NCBI GenBank assembly: GCA_016936255.1
Contig: JAFGYE010000048.1
Span: 37,750 to 101,749, forward strand
DNA from: Marinifilaceae bacterium
Lineage (GTDB): Bacteria > Bacteroidota > Bacteroidia > Bacteroidales > Marinifilaceae
Reading direction: 5' to 3'
Length of the DNA stretch: 64,000 nucleotides
Shown: piece by piece, positions 34,502 through 44,063 of the stretch
Layout of the letters: each line of letters starts with the position of its first letter
Numbering within the stretch: the first letter of the stretch is position 1
Program-made: the position numbers and the translations under genes
Notes under the pieces: generated by a model
The model's input: only the letters and a program-made list of their open reading frames with translations
What the model was told of the DNA's origin: nothing
Databases searched by the model: none

Positions 34502-35047
34502 TTATACTGCTGTATTCAGATTGATTTTGTTTTGTTTTTTAATCTGATATAATTGTTCGATTATACGATTTAAAATACTCGTTTTTACCTGATAATATTC
34601 AATCATTGCCTGAATAATTCTATCGTCATCCGGATGTAATTCAAGCTCTTTTTTTAGCTGTGAATATCTCTCATCCATATCTTTTAATTCTTCGCTCAGT
34701 ATGCTTTGATGCTGTTTCTTATCAAAACTACCGAGTTGTTTTAACATGCCCAGCTGATTGTTGATGTTTGCAGTGTAAAATGCTTCAACTTCCTTGTATT
34801 CGGGAGATATTGCTCCCAAACCTAATTGTTCGCCCTGCATATTTCTAATTTGATACCCAACCAGCCCCGAAAAGATTACAAAAGTAATTATTACAGCCAC
34901 TTTTAAAAAGTTTGGGATGCTTTCGAATACATTTCTTTTCTTTTGATGGTTTAGCTTCTCAAGAAAATTTTCGAAATGACTATCCTGTGGTTCGTAATCA
35001 TCGAATTGATCTTTATGATCTCGTAAAATTTTTTCTAAGTCTTTCAT
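34502..35047 (-). CDS. Anti-sigma-factor-like single-pass membrane protein
   Basis: This 181-residue protein has a charged N-terminal cytosolic part (MKDLEKILRDHKDQFDDYEPQDSHFENFLEKL), one membrane helix (about 47-66, LKVAVIITFVIFSGLVGYQI) and a helical periplasmic C-terminal part, rich in Glu and Lys and predicted coiled coil (about 85-175). I do not recognise a named zinc-binding anti-sigma domain; there is no HxxxCxxC motif. Its place between an ECF sigma gene (108 bases upstream) and a DUF4097 gene (45 bases downstream), with its topology, makes an anti-sigma role the best inference. Confidence 0.72.
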   Translation of the reverse strand: MKDLEKILRDHKDQFDDYEPQDSHFENFLEKLNHQKKRNVFESIPNFLKVAVIITFVIFSGLVGYQIRNMQGEQLGLGAISPEYKEVEAFYTANINNQLGMLKQLGSFDKKQHQSILSEELKDMDERYSQLKKELELHPDDDRIIQAMIEYYQVKTSILNRIIEQLYQIKKQNKINLNTAV

Positions 35048-35155
35048 ACTTACAAATTTTCATTGATTGTAGTATGTAACCTTCTTTTCATTTCCTTTAA
35101 TTAATTAAGCCCGAAAATTATGAGCTTTTAATTTTCACAAAAGGAAGAGAAGGGT

Positions 35156-35728
35156 TCATAGCATTTTTTGGTTTTCTTTTTCCGAAATTATCTGAATCAG
35201 CTTTTTCTTTGCCCGTAAGAACTGTGATCGGGAAGTGGAGGAGGTAATATTAAGAATGCTTCCTATTTCTTCATGATCATAGCCTTCGATTAAATACAGA
35301 TTCAAGATAATTCGATAGCCTGTTGGTAGCAGGTCTATTCCTTTTTTTAATAAGGTAATTTGCTCTTCTGAATATTCAATGTTATGCTTATCTTCTTTTT
35401 CCTCTTCGGATAATTTATACAGCTCACTGTCAATAGGGAATAGTTCCAGTTTTTTCTTTTTTAAACTATCCAAAGAACGGTTTACAACTATTTTTTTTAA
35501 CCATGCACCAAAACTAACTTCTCCCTTGTATTTTTTAATGTTTCGGAATGCGGCAAGAAATGATTCCTGCATGATATCTTCAGCCTCCGCAGCATCCTTT
35601 ACAATTCGTAAAGATGAGTTATACATTGCTTTGTAGTATAACTTATAGATTTTGAATTGGGCTTTGGGGTCATTTTTTCCGCAAAGCTCAATTAGGTCCT
35701 GGTGAATGTTTTTGTACAATGAGCTCAT
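35156..35728 (-). CDS. ECF-type RNA polymerase sigma factor
   Basis: The 190-residue protein has sigma region 2 (about 20-90; YNSSLRIVKDAAEAEDIMQESFLAAFRNIKKYKGEVSFGAWLKKIVVNRSLD) and region 4 (about 130-180; LLPTGYRIILNLYLIEGYDHEEIGSILNITSSTSRSQFLRAKKKL). It lacks region 3 and region 1.1, as in extracytoplasmic-function sigma factors. It should be released by the adjacent membrane protein to transcribe this operon and others, by analogy. The first residues are short and no alternative start is needed. Confidence 0.94.
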   Translation of the reverse strand: MSSLYKNIHQDLIELCGKNDPKAQFKIYKLYYKAMYNSSLRIVKDAAEAEDIMQESFLAAFRNIKKYKGEVSFGAWLKKIVVNRSLDSLKKKKLELFPIDSELYKLSEEEKEDKHNIEYSEEQITLLKKGIDLLPTGYRIILNLYLIEGYDHEEIGSILNITSSTSRSQFLRAKKKLIQIISEKENQKML

Positions 35729-35887
35729 TAATCAATTTCTATTCTAATGACGAATGCGGAAACCATGCGTTGCATGTCTATTGAAATTATGCCATTAAAT
35801 ATAAGCAAAATGTTTAAAGAAAGAAGGTTTTTGTTTATCATTATATAAAATGGAAAAAACCATCAAAGTCATTTGACGGTTCATTTG

Positions 35888-35960
35888 TGATCCCTCTGGG
35901 GCTCGAACCCAGGACCCCATCATTAAAAGTGATGTGCTCTACCAGCTGAGCTAAGGAATC
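35888..35960 (-). tRNA. tRNA-Lys (anticodon TTT)
   Basis: The reverse complement folds into a 73-base cloverleaf. The acceptor stem GATTCCT pairs with AGGGATC (one G-T pair) with discriminator A; the D arm contains AGCTCAGCTGGTAGAGC; the anticodon loop is CTTTTAA with TTT; the T arm has GGTTCGAGCCC. CCA is not encoded. It stands alone between the sigma factor gene start and the thioredoxin-fold gene. Confidence 0.97.
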
Positions 35961-36132
35961 TTTTTATATGGAATACTAAATTTACAATAAAATTTTTAGA
36001 TGGAAAAAATTCATTTTAACGGTCAGTAAAATTGGCTAATTAAATCGACGGGCTTGGCTATCCATAATAAGAATAACGTACCTTTACGATCTACTTTGGT
36101 ACTTATATTATATAAATAGGAGAATGATATTC

Positions 36133-37500
36133 ATGAATAATAAAATTCTTTCAGTTGTATTTTTGCTGATTTCACAGACTGTATTTGGACAAATACAACT
36201 GAAATTAACCGTGCAGATGCCCGATTGCAAGCAGGAAAAGTTTTTGCTTGTAAGAGGCGATGAAGGAGGTTCATTTGTTGTAGGGCAAACAAAAGTAGCC
36301 GATAATGGAGTTCTTTCTTTTTCGTGGGAAGGTAATTATGGTTTTTACAGACTTGCCGGTGAAATGGGAAATATTGACTTTTTGATTTCAAATCCTGACT
36401 TTTATTTTTCACTGGATGGCAAACCGGTGCTTGGTGAGCTTCGTTTTCCTGATACAGATGAAAATAATCAGTTTCATTATTACCTCTCAGAATTTAATGT
36501 GTTGAATCAAAGAATTGGAACTTTGAGGGAAGCGTTGGAGAAATTAAATGAGAGGGATTCTTCCTATAAAGAATTGTACGCTCAATTTAAGTTGGTGCAA
36601 AAAGAAAAGAAAGTTTTATTAAAAGAATTATGGAGAACTCATATCGATTCATGGCCGGCACGCATGGCCTTGGCTAAGCAGGAGTTGGATCCGGATGTGA
36701 AATTGAAAGGAAAGAATTACGATGACTATCATCAAAAGCATTTTTTTGATTATTTCGCCTTTTCAGATTCCGTGCTGCAAGCTACGCCTATTTATTACGA
36801 GAAAATTGGGAAATACTTAAATGCAAATCACATTGATGATCTGATAAAAGCGGAAAATTATAAGACGATAAATGATGTGATAAGTAAACTGTTTTGGCTG
36901 ACAGAACTGGAGCTAAGCTCACAAAAATATCTGGCAAACTATTTAATGAACCGATACCCGGAACAGAAGTTTCCGGAAATATATCATTTAATTGTTGATG
37001 CTTATAAGGTTTTGAATACCTGCGAATACGTTATGGGGAATAAAATTATACAAACCCGAATGCGAAATTCGCACGCTAACAATGCAGGCTGGTTGGTTCC
37101 CGATGTAGAGTTAAATCATTCCTTTGATGGAAAAATTCAATCATTATCTGATGTTAACAGTGATTTAACGCTGCTGATAATTTGGTCGGGGAGTTGTGTG
37201 CATAGTAGAGAATTGCTGGAGCGTATTAAGGATTTGTACCCTGAATATCATGATTTAGGGTTGGAAGTTGTTGCGGTATCATTGGATAATAATTTGAATT
37301 ATTGGCGGGAAATGGTTTTGCAAAACTATTCCTCTTGGGTAAATGCCTGCGATACCGATGGCTTGAACGGTACAACTGCAAATCTGTTTAATATTTACGT
37401 TACCCCAAGCATGTTTTTGATCGATTCATCTCTAAAAACAGTTGCTGTTCCTCAAACTTTTTTTCAACTGGAGAAAGAATTGGGCGAGTTTTTTAAATAA
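36133..37500 (+). CDS. Exported thioredoxin-fold protein with a CxxS site
   Basis: I place the start at ATG 36133 (455 residues) because AGGAGA at 36118-36123 is well spaced for it; an in-frame ATG at 36124 is too close. A signal peptide ends near TVFGQ. Residues about 17-115 look like the DUF4369 beta domain, the middle is helical, and about 325-455 form an AhpC/TSA/thioredoxin domain. The active site usually reads WCxxC; here it is WSGSCVHSREL with C355 and S358, so only the first cysteine remains. Such monothiol sites occur in some disulfide isomerase-like proteins. A periplasmic role in thiol handling is inferred. It is followed by 236 bases without a gene. Confidence 0.83.
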   Translation: MNNKILSVVFLLISQTVFGQIQLKLTVQMPDCKQEKFLLVRGDEGGSFVVGQTKVADNGVLSFSWEGNYGFYRLAGEMGNIDFLISNPDFYFSLDGKPVLGELRFPDTDENNQFHYYLSEFNVLNQRIGTLREALEKLNERDSSYKELYAQFKLVQKEKKVLLKELWRTHIDSWPARMALAKQELDPDVKLKGKNYDDYHQKHFFDYFAFSDSVLQATPIYYEKIGKYLNANHIDDLIKAENYKTINDVISKLFWLTELELSSQKYLANYLMNRYPEQKFPEIYHLIVDAYKVLNTCEYVMGNKIIQTRMRNSHANNAGWLVPDVELNHSFDGKIQSLSDVNSDLTLLIIWSGSCVHSRELLERIKDLYPEYHDLGLEVVAVSLDNNLNYWREMVLQNYSSWVNACDTDGLNGTTANLFNIYVTPSMFLIDSSLKTVAVPQTFFQLEKELGEFFK

Positions 37501-37736
37501 GTTTTTTATTAATTTTAGTTCTGTTTTAAACTGGTGTTGTTCCCACATTTTACTGCAAGGAATTTTAATGGTTTAAAAATAGATCAGATGCAGGGAAATC
37601 TTTTTGATTTCTTAAATCATTTCAGAATCAAAAAAACAAGCTGGTCGAAATAGTGCATGAAGAACAAGTATCGACAATTATAGTAAGCTTTTTCAGAGCA
37701 AAAATTAATTGCCTTTGTTAATTTTTAGTTCAAATA
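37501..37736. other. Intergenic region between thioredoxin-fold gene and HTCS (convergent)
   Basis: The two flanking genes end toward each other. I see no convincing stem followed by a T run, no gene, and no recognisable repeat in these 236 bases. Confidence 0.4.
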
Positions 37737-40700
37737 TTATTCTGTTCCTTCTAATTTAGATTTGTTTATTTTCTTTATTTTACTTGGTGGATAACCGTAT
37801 TGAGAGCTAAATTGTTTCGAGAAATATTTTACATCAGTATAACCTATTTTATTGGCAACTTCGGAAACAGAAAAGCCTTTTTCTAAAAATTGCATGGCAA
37901 TTTTAAGTTTGATTTCCCGAATAAATTCCAAGGGACTAAGTCCGGTTAAACCTTTAATTTTATTATAAAATACGGTTCGGCTTACACAACAAAATCCAGA
38001 GAGACTGTCAACACTTAATTCTGTTGAATAATTTGTCTCAATATATGTAACTAATTGTTTCAGAAACTCTTCATCTTTTGAGTTAACCTTTAATGTTTTA
38101 GGGTCAATAGTTTTATTGTCCCGGTATTTTGAAATAACTAATTTTCTTTGAGTAATCAATGTTTTTATAACAGCTTTTAGATAAGCCATTTGAAGTGGTT
38201 TTGTGATATAGGCTTCTGCACCCATTTCAAAACCTGCAATTTTGTCTTGTATATCTACTTTTGCGGTCATCATAACAATGGGTATGTGACAAGTAGAAAA
38301 ATTTTCTTTTAACAAACGTGTCATCTCAATGCCATCCATTTCCGGCATCATGATATCTGTAATAATAACATCAGGATTATGAATTTGTGCCAATCGAAGC
38401 CCTTCTTTTCCGTTATTTGCAACAATACATGAATACAATGAAGAAAGGGAATCTTTGGTGTATGTCAAAATCTCTTCATTGTCTTCAACAATAAGTATTA
38501 CCTGATCATTAGCATTATCAGTAATAGTTTCTGTAACATTATGATCTTCTATTTCTATATGATGATAGATTGGCTGATGAGATTCATCTGTTATTATCTG
38601 AATGTTAGGTGATTGAATTAATTTTTCTTTGTCTAAAGGCATTGAAAAACAAAAAACACTGCCTTTTCCTACTGTCGATGACAGCTCAATATTTCCTTGA
38701 TGCAGAATGGCCAATTCGTGTGCTAACGACAATCCTATTCCTGTACCTGCGAAATCGTGGTTGCTGAGAATCGTATATCGGTTAAATATTTCGGATATGT
38801 TTTTTTCTGGGATTCCCGGACCTTCATCTGTAACAAGAACTTCGGCTTTATTTTTGGATGAATTAATTTTCACACTAACAATAACTTTTTTCCCTTTTGG
38901 TGTAAATTTGATTGCATTTGAAATTAGATTGTAAATTATTGAATCTAATTTTGACCGGTCTCCCCAAATGTTGATTGGTGAGCTTGAATTTTGAAAAGAA
39001 TAAAAAATTTGCTTGTGATTTGCTAAAGGGATGAAACTTTCAAAAATGTCTTTTGTGAATTCATTTAGGTCTACTTCCTGAATTTTTAATTGCATTTTAT
39101 TGTTCTGAACTTTCCTAAAGTCTAGTAATTGGTTGACAAGTTGCAGCATGCGTTTTGCATTTTTGCGAATAATCCGCAATTTTTTAGTTGGAGCAACATC
39201 CAGATTGTCTTGTTGTAACAGGTCTTCAATAGGTCCAAGAATTAGGGTAAGAGGAGTTCTTATTTCGTGCGAAATATTTGTGAAAAACCTTAGTTTTAGT
39301 TCATTAATTGTTTTTTCAATGGTTAAATCATTGCGAAACTTATTCATTCGTTTAATGATGTATCTACTGAAAATGATTAAACCTATAGAGATTAACAAAT
39401 AAGCAAAAAATGCGGGTTTGGTTTGCCACCAAGCCGGTGAAATGGTTATTCTTAATACACGTTCATTTTCATTCCAAAAACCGGTCCGGGTTGTGCTTTT
39501 CACTTTAAATTTATATTCCCCGGGAGCGAGGTTTGTATAAGTTGCTTTGGTTTGATTGCCAACATAATTCCAATCGCTATCAAAATTCTCCAGCAAATAG
39601 GCGTATTGATTTTTTTTCGGATCGGATAGGTTAAGGGCCGAATATTCAATACTAAAACTTGATTGATTACTGAGTAAAGTTATATCGTTCGTATATGAGA
39701 TATTCTTTTTTAAAGGGGATTTTGGAGCACCAACAGTTACATCTTTATTAAATAGTTGAAAATTGGTAAGTTCAATAAAGTTGGTCGGTTGGGAGTGTTT
39801 AATTAACTCGGGCTGAACAACTTCAATTCCGTTTGATCCACCAAATAGAATTCTTCCATCGGCTAATGTATAACAGGTGTTTTCTGCGAAGTTATTAAAA
39901 GCCAGTCCGTTAGATTCATTGTAGATTTGAACGCTTTTATTCGATTCGTCGTAACGGCTTAAGCCGTTTTCAGAACTAAACCACAAATGGTTTGAATTGT
40001 CTTCCATGATCCCAAATATTACATCATTTGAAAGACCGGATTCGGATGTTACGGATGAAAATTGAATCGTATCAACAATAGGTAAGATTAATTTATTAAC
40101 TCCTCCACCAAAAGTGCCAAACCAGACTTGTTTTTTGGAATCTTCAAAAATCTCAACTACATCGTTGTAATTGATACTGTTCGGCTTCTCCGCTGAATAG
40201 TAAAAGTTTTGGAATATGATATTGTCTTGTTTGAGGTCATTGGCTTTTACCAGATTCAAACCAAAAGAGGTGGCAACCCAAAGGTTGGAATCAGTGTCAC
40301 TATAGATACATCTTACCAAATCGCTTGATAATTGACTGTTGTTCGTTGAATAGGATTGGAAGACTAATGGCTTGGAGTAATTGGCGTTCGTTTTGCAAAT
40401 TCCATTTCCGAATGTGCCAATCCATATAATTCCCATTTGATCCTGAGAAATCGAATAAATATTATTCCCTGCTAACGAGGTGGAATCCTTTGGATTATTT
40501 AGATATGAATTGAACTTGATTTTAGTGTAATCTGCAGGATTATTTGGGATGGGTTTTTGACTTATTAATAAACCTTTTCCCTTAGTTCCTAACCACAAGT
40601 AATTCTGATGATCAATAAAAATGCTGTATATGTTATCTTTATAGGGATCATTTTTTGTTGGGTGAAAAGACTGAATTGTGCTCAGTTTTTTTAAATCGGG

Positions 40701-42143
40701 CGAGTAGATATGCAAATCGCCTGCTTTGGTGCCAAACCAAATATAACCGTTTTTATCCTGACAAATTGAACGGACGACATTATCAGTTATTTGATTAAAT
40801 TCAGGAATAGGTATAATGTGTGTAAAAGCAGGATCCCGTTTAATTATTTTCTCGAGGCCTCCTTTGTATTGACCTGTTCCAAGCCACATTTGTCCTGATA
40901 AATCTTCTGTGATACAGTGTACAATACTTGATGAAATGGAGTTCGGATTTGAAGGATTGTTTTGATAGTGAACAAATTGGTCTTTTTCACTATTGTAGTA
41001 CGTTAAAGCTCCACCGTGCAGTCCAATCCATAAGTTTGAGTCCAGATCTTCATAGAATACATGACGTTCCAAATCTGTAATTACTCTTTGGTTTTTAGCA
41101 GTTAGTTTATAATATTTCGACTGCAATGTGCTCAGATCAACTTTCGTAATTCCAAATTCTGTGGCTGTTATCCAGGCATTGTGTTTTCTATCAAAATAAA
41201 CATTCAAAATTTCATTGCCATGAACTTTCAGTTTCGTCCATTCGTTAGAATCAGGATTATAGGCTAATACTCCCTTGTTAAGAAAAGTAGCCAATATGAT
41301 TCCATCTTTAGATTGGTACAAATTAGAAATCTGATTTGACTCAAATCCGGACGTGTTGGTCATGTCCAAAAATCTGAACGAAGATTCATTTTTGTTGTAT
41401 CTAATTATTCCGTAATTATCAGTGCCTAGCCAAATTTCATTATTTAATTCGATTGCTGAGTTAAATGAATAATTGATAAAAAGATGTTGAAAGTTAAATG
41501 TTCCTGCACTAATATCTTTTTTTGTGAGAAGATTAATCCCTTTTTTAGTTCCTACCCAAACTGAAGAATCTTTATCTGAAACAATAAAGCGAACTTCTTT
41601 GTTTGATATGCTGTATCTTCCTTTATCGCTGTGTTTTGATTGAGCGTAATTATTTAATTCGGGATTGTATTTTAAATAAAGAACACCTCCATTTGTGGTG
41701 CCAACCCAAATATCTTCAGGAGAGTACTGTAAAAAACACGTTGCTACACTTATTTTAGTATTTTTAATTTCATCGTATTCGGGCAAGGTTTTAAATAATT
41801 CTAATTCAGGGTTCAGGTAGTGATAATATCCATCATAGGTTTTCATCCAAATAAAACCTTGACAATCTTCCCATAGATCTATAACTCTATTGTTTGTGAA
41901 AACGTTACTATCTCCTTTTTTGCTCTTGTAAATTTTAAACCGATAACCATCATAACGATTTAAACCATTCATTGTTCCAATCCATAAAAATCCTTTTCTG
42001 TCGCATAGTAAACTGGATATGGTATTTTGAGAAAGTCCATTTTCTGAATTAAAATGTTCAAACCTATAAATGTCTTGAGATAAAGTACAAAGACTTTGCA
42101 AAAGAGAGAGCAATAGAAATGTCAGTATTCTTATTTGATGCAT
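37737..42143 (-). CDS. Hybrid two-component system (HTCS) regulator of the pectin locus
   Basis: At 1468 residues this is a one-protein sensor and regulator. Order seen: signal peptide (about 1-22), a long periplasmic sensor with many Reg_prop-type blades (IWVGT/LWLGT..GL..Y motifs, about 25-720), a Y_Y_Y domain (about 730-860), one membrane helix (about 870-890, AFFAYLLISIGLIIFSRYII), HisKA with H959 in NISHEIRTP, an HATPase domain (NAIKFTPKG, DEGPGIP, GTGIGLSLAH), a receiver with D1263 in ITDIMMPEMDG, and a C-terminal AraC-type helix-turn-helix. HTCS proteins bind a glycan fragment in the periplasm and activate their locus; a pectin oligosaccharide is the likely ligand from context. It is divergent from GH28, with a 314-base region between. 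Confidence 0.96.
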   Translation of the reverse strand: MHQIRILTFLLLSLLQSLCTLSQDIYRFEHFNSENGLSQNTISSLLCDRKGFLWIGTMNGLNRYDGYRFKIYKSKKGDSNVFTNNRVIDLWEDCQGFIWMKTYDGYYHYLNPELELFKTLPEYDEIKNTKISVATCFLQYSPEDIWVGTTNGGVLYLKYNPELNNYAQSKHSDKGRYSISNKEVRFIVSDKDSSVWVGTKKGINLLTKKDISAGTFNFQHLFINYSFNSAIELNNEIWLGTDNYGIIRYNKNESSFRFLDMTNTSGFESNQISNLYQSKDGIILATFLNKGVLAYNPDSNEWTKLKVHGNEILNVYFDRKHNAWITATEFGITKVDLSTLQSKYYKLTAKNQRVITDLERHVFYEDLDSNLWIGLHGGALTYYNSEKDQFVHYQNNPSNPNSISSSIVHCITEDLSGQMWLGTGQYKGGLEKIIKRDPAFTHIIPIPEFNQITDNVVRSICQDKNGYIWFGTKAGDLHIYSPDLKKLSTIQSFHPTKNDPYKDNIYSIFIDHQNYLWLGTKGKGLLISQKPIPNNPADYTKIKFNSYLNNPKDSTSLAGNNIYSISQDQMGIIWIGTFGNGICKTNANYSKPLVFQSYSTNNSQLSSDLVRCIYSDTDSNLWVATSFGLNLVKANDLKQDNIIFQNFYYSAEKPNSINYNDVVEIFEDSKKQVWFGTFGGGVNKLILPIVDTIQFSSVTSESGLSNDVIFGIMEDNSNHLWFSSENGLSRYDESNKSVQIYNESNGLAFNNFAENTCYTLADGRILFGGSNGIEVVQPELIKHSQPTNFIELTNFQLFNKDVTVGAPKSPLKKNISYTNDITLLSNQSSFSIEYSALNLSDPKKNQYAYLLENFDSDWNYVGNQTKATYTNLAPGEYKFKVKSTTRTGFWNENERVLRITISPAWWQTKPAFFAYLLISIGLIIFSRYIIKRMNKFRNDLTIEKTINELKLRFFTNISHEIRTPLTLILGPIEDLLQQDNLDVAPTKKLRIIRKNAKRMLQLVNQLLDFRKVQNNKMQLKIQEVDLNEFTKDIFESFIPLANHKQIFYSFQNSSSPINIWGDRSKLDSIIYNLISNAIKFTPKGKKVIVSVKINSSKNKAEVLVTDEGPGIPEKNISEIFNRYTILSNHDFAGTGIGLSLAHELAILHQGNIELSSTVGKGSVFCFSMPLDKEKLIQSPNIQIITDESHQPIYHHIEIEDHNVTETITDNANDQVILIVEDNEEILTYTKDSLSSLYSCIVANNGKEGLRLAQIHNPDVIITDIMMPEMDGIEMTRLLKENFSTCHIPIVMMTAKVDIQDKIAGFEMGAEAYITKPLQMAYLKAVIKTLITQRKLVISKYRDNKTIDPKTLKVNSKDEEFLKQLVTYIETNYSTELSVDSLSGFCCVSRTVFYNKIKGLTGLSPLEFIREIKLKIAMQFLEKGFSVSEVANKIGYTDVKYFSKQFSSQYGYPPSKIKKINKSKLEGTE

Positions 42144-42162
42144 ATGTTATTTCTTATTCATA

Positions 42163-42170
42163 CAAATATA
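42163..42170 (-). promoter_or_regulatory. Candidate -7 promoter element (TATATTTG) for the HTCS gene
   Basis: The reverse complement of 42163-42170 reads TATATTTG, an exact TAnnTTTG match, about 20 bases before the HTCS start. No TTG at the right distance was seen upstream. Confidence 0.42.
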
Positions 42171-42334
42171 ATAATTTAATGAGTTTTTTTACATTTTTTA
42201 AGATTTTAGCAATATCCACTTATTTTTAATTTACTGTTAATGAGTGTGTTGATAATTTGACTCCCTTGCAGTCTGATGATTTGACACCGTATTTTAGATG
42301 AAATGCAATCTGTAAGTTTAAATAAAAGAGCATA

Positions 42335-42356
42335 TTTTGCAAACGTTATAAATACC
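42335..42356. promoter_or_regulatory. Putative LacI-type operator upstream of GH28
   Basis: The site TTTTGCAAACGTTATAAATA shares the TTTGC...AACGTTA signature with the perfect palindrome between lacI and uxaB. It is a degenerate inverted repeat centred on AAC/GTT, matching about 6 of 11 paired positions. It lies about 110 bases before the GH28 start. Confidence 0.45.
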
Positions 42357-42457
42357 GAAAAACTTGTTGCTTAGGTAAAGAGTGAAAAGTTGAAGTTGGT
42401 TCTTGCAGGTCAATTATAAATGGTATGTGAAATTTAATAAGTTTTAAAATAGTAAGT

Positions 42458-44056
42458 ATGAAATTATTTTGTGTTTTTCTCCTTTTCGTTTCTCAAATAA
42501 CTTTTGGGCAGAATAGTGTTGTGGATTTGAAAGATGCTGGTGCGGATAGTAACGGATTAGTAAACTGTTCAACTATTATTGATAAAATTGTTACAGAATT
42601 GAGTGAACAAGGAGGTGGGGAGATTTATATTCCATCAGGGGTTTATTTGAGTGGACCAATAGAATTAAAAAGTAATATAACACTTAATATTGGATCGGGA
42701 GCCGTTCTTAAATTCACAGATGATTTTGATGCGTATCTTCCAATGATTGATTCAAGATGGGAAGGAGTTCGGGTGAAAAATTTTAAATCTTGTATTTATT
42801 CTCATAATGCAAATAATATAACTATTAAGGGACGAGGCTTGATAGATGGAAATGGAAGCAAATGGTGGGATTTGTGGTCACGCATAAGAGGAGGAGAGAA
42901 GACCAATACCAAATGGGAGGCTATATTTCAAAAGGAAAATTCAGAAATGCTTAAAACCAATGAATATCTGCAAAGTATGGGAAGTTTTTTGCGCCCACCC
43001 TTATTTATGCCATATAATTGTACCAATGTTAGAGTAGAAGGGGTAACATTTACGAACCCACCCTTTTGGACTTTGATGCCTGTTTTTTCAGAAAATGTTA
43101 CTATTGATGGAATTACTATACTCAATCCTGGAGACTCACCAAATACAGATGGAATTGATCCTTCATCGTGCCGAAATGTAAGAATCAGTAACAGTCACAT
43201 TAGTGTTGGTGATGACTGTATTGTTATTAAATCAGGACGTGATGCTGATGGGCGTGATGCAGATAAACCAACAGAAAATATAACAATCACCAACTGCACC
43301 ATGCTTAATGGTCATGGTGGGGTTGTAATTGGAAGTGAAATGTCTGGCAGTGTGCGGAGAGTAACCATTTCAAATTGTGTATTTGAGGGTACAGACAGAG
43401 GTATCCGTATTAAGACTATGAGAGGAAGAGGTGGTGTTGTGGAAGATGTGCGTGTTTCAAATGTTGTTATGCATAATATGTTAAGAGAAGGGGTGATGAT
43501 TAACATGCACTATCATGAAACACCGGAGGAACCAATTTCGGATCGAACACCAGCCATTCGGAATGTTTATATTTCAAATGTAAGAATGACTAATGCTAAT
43601 AAAGGCATTGCGATTTATGGATTAAAAGAGCGTTCCGCAGATCAAATAAGCTTTAACGATATACAAATAGAAGGGAAAACAGGTGTTACTGGTGATTATG
43701 CTTCTAATGTTGATATGAAAAATATTCGTCTTTCTGTGAGTAATGGAAATGCAATTGAATTTAATCATTCGGAGAAAATCCAGATCAGCGATTTAACCGT
43801 TTATAATTTGTCTGCCGACGCATCGGTGATAAAGTTGGATAATTGTTCTGATATATTGGTGAATAATTGTTTTCAACCAACAGAATTGCCTGTTTTTATT
43901 GAAGGCAATCAGTCAGTAACAAATCTATTTGTGATTAATAATATTCTTTCAGGTGTAGCTTTGCTGGTTGATGGTGATGTGCCGTTTTTGACTGAAAAAG
44001 GAAACATCATTAAGAGTAATATGGAAAAGAATACACAAACTGCAGTGAAAAAATAA
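42458..44056 (+). CDS. GH28 polygalacturonase
   Basis: The 532-residue protein has a signal peptide (ending TFGQ, residue 18) and a right-handed beta-helix GH28 domain. GH28 enzymes hydrolyse alpha-1,4 links between galacturonic acid units. All four family signatures are in order: NTDGID at 229-234, GDDC with D252 and D253, GHG at 285-287 and RIK at 317-319; D231, D252 and D253 are the expected acids. The GHGG and IGSE variant is usual for bacterial exo-acting members. It is exported, probably periplasmic. The GH105 gene begins 7 bases after its stop, so they form one transcript. Confidence 0.95.
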   Translation: MKLFCVFLLFVSQITFGQNSVVDLKDAGADSNGLVNCSTIIDKIVTELSEQGGGEIYIPSGVYLSGPIELKSNITLNIGSGAVLKFTDDFDAYLPMIDSRWEGVRVKNFKSCIYSHNANNITIKGRGLIDGNGSKWWDLWSRIRGGEKTNTKWEAIFQKENSEMLKTNEYLQSMGSFLRPPLFMPYNCTNVRVEGVTFTNPPFWTLMPVFSENVTIDGITILNPGDSPNTDGIDPSSCRNVRISNSHISVGDDCIVIKSGRDADGRDADKPTENITITNCTMLNGHGGVVIGSEMSGSVRRVTISNCVFEGTDRGIRIKTMRGRGGVVEDVRVSNVVMHNMLREGVMINMHYHETPEEPISDRTPAIRNVYISNVRMTNANKGIAIYGLKERSADQISFNDIQIEGKTGVTGDYASNVDMKNIRLSVSNGNAIEFNHSEKIQISDLTVYNLSADASVIKLDNCSDILVNNCFQPTELPVFIEGNQSVTNLFVINNILSGVALLVDGDVPFLTEKGNIIKSNMEKNTQTAVKK

Positions 44057-44063
44057 AACACTT

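Larger units (their letters stand above)
42144..42457. other. Divergent control region between HTCS and GH28
   Basis: This 314-base region holds the candidate HTCS promoter near 42,165 and a LacI-like site around 42,336-42,353. No TAnnTTTG match with good spacing was found for GH28; an HTCS-activated promoter need not have one. No gene is seen. Confidence 0.45.
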
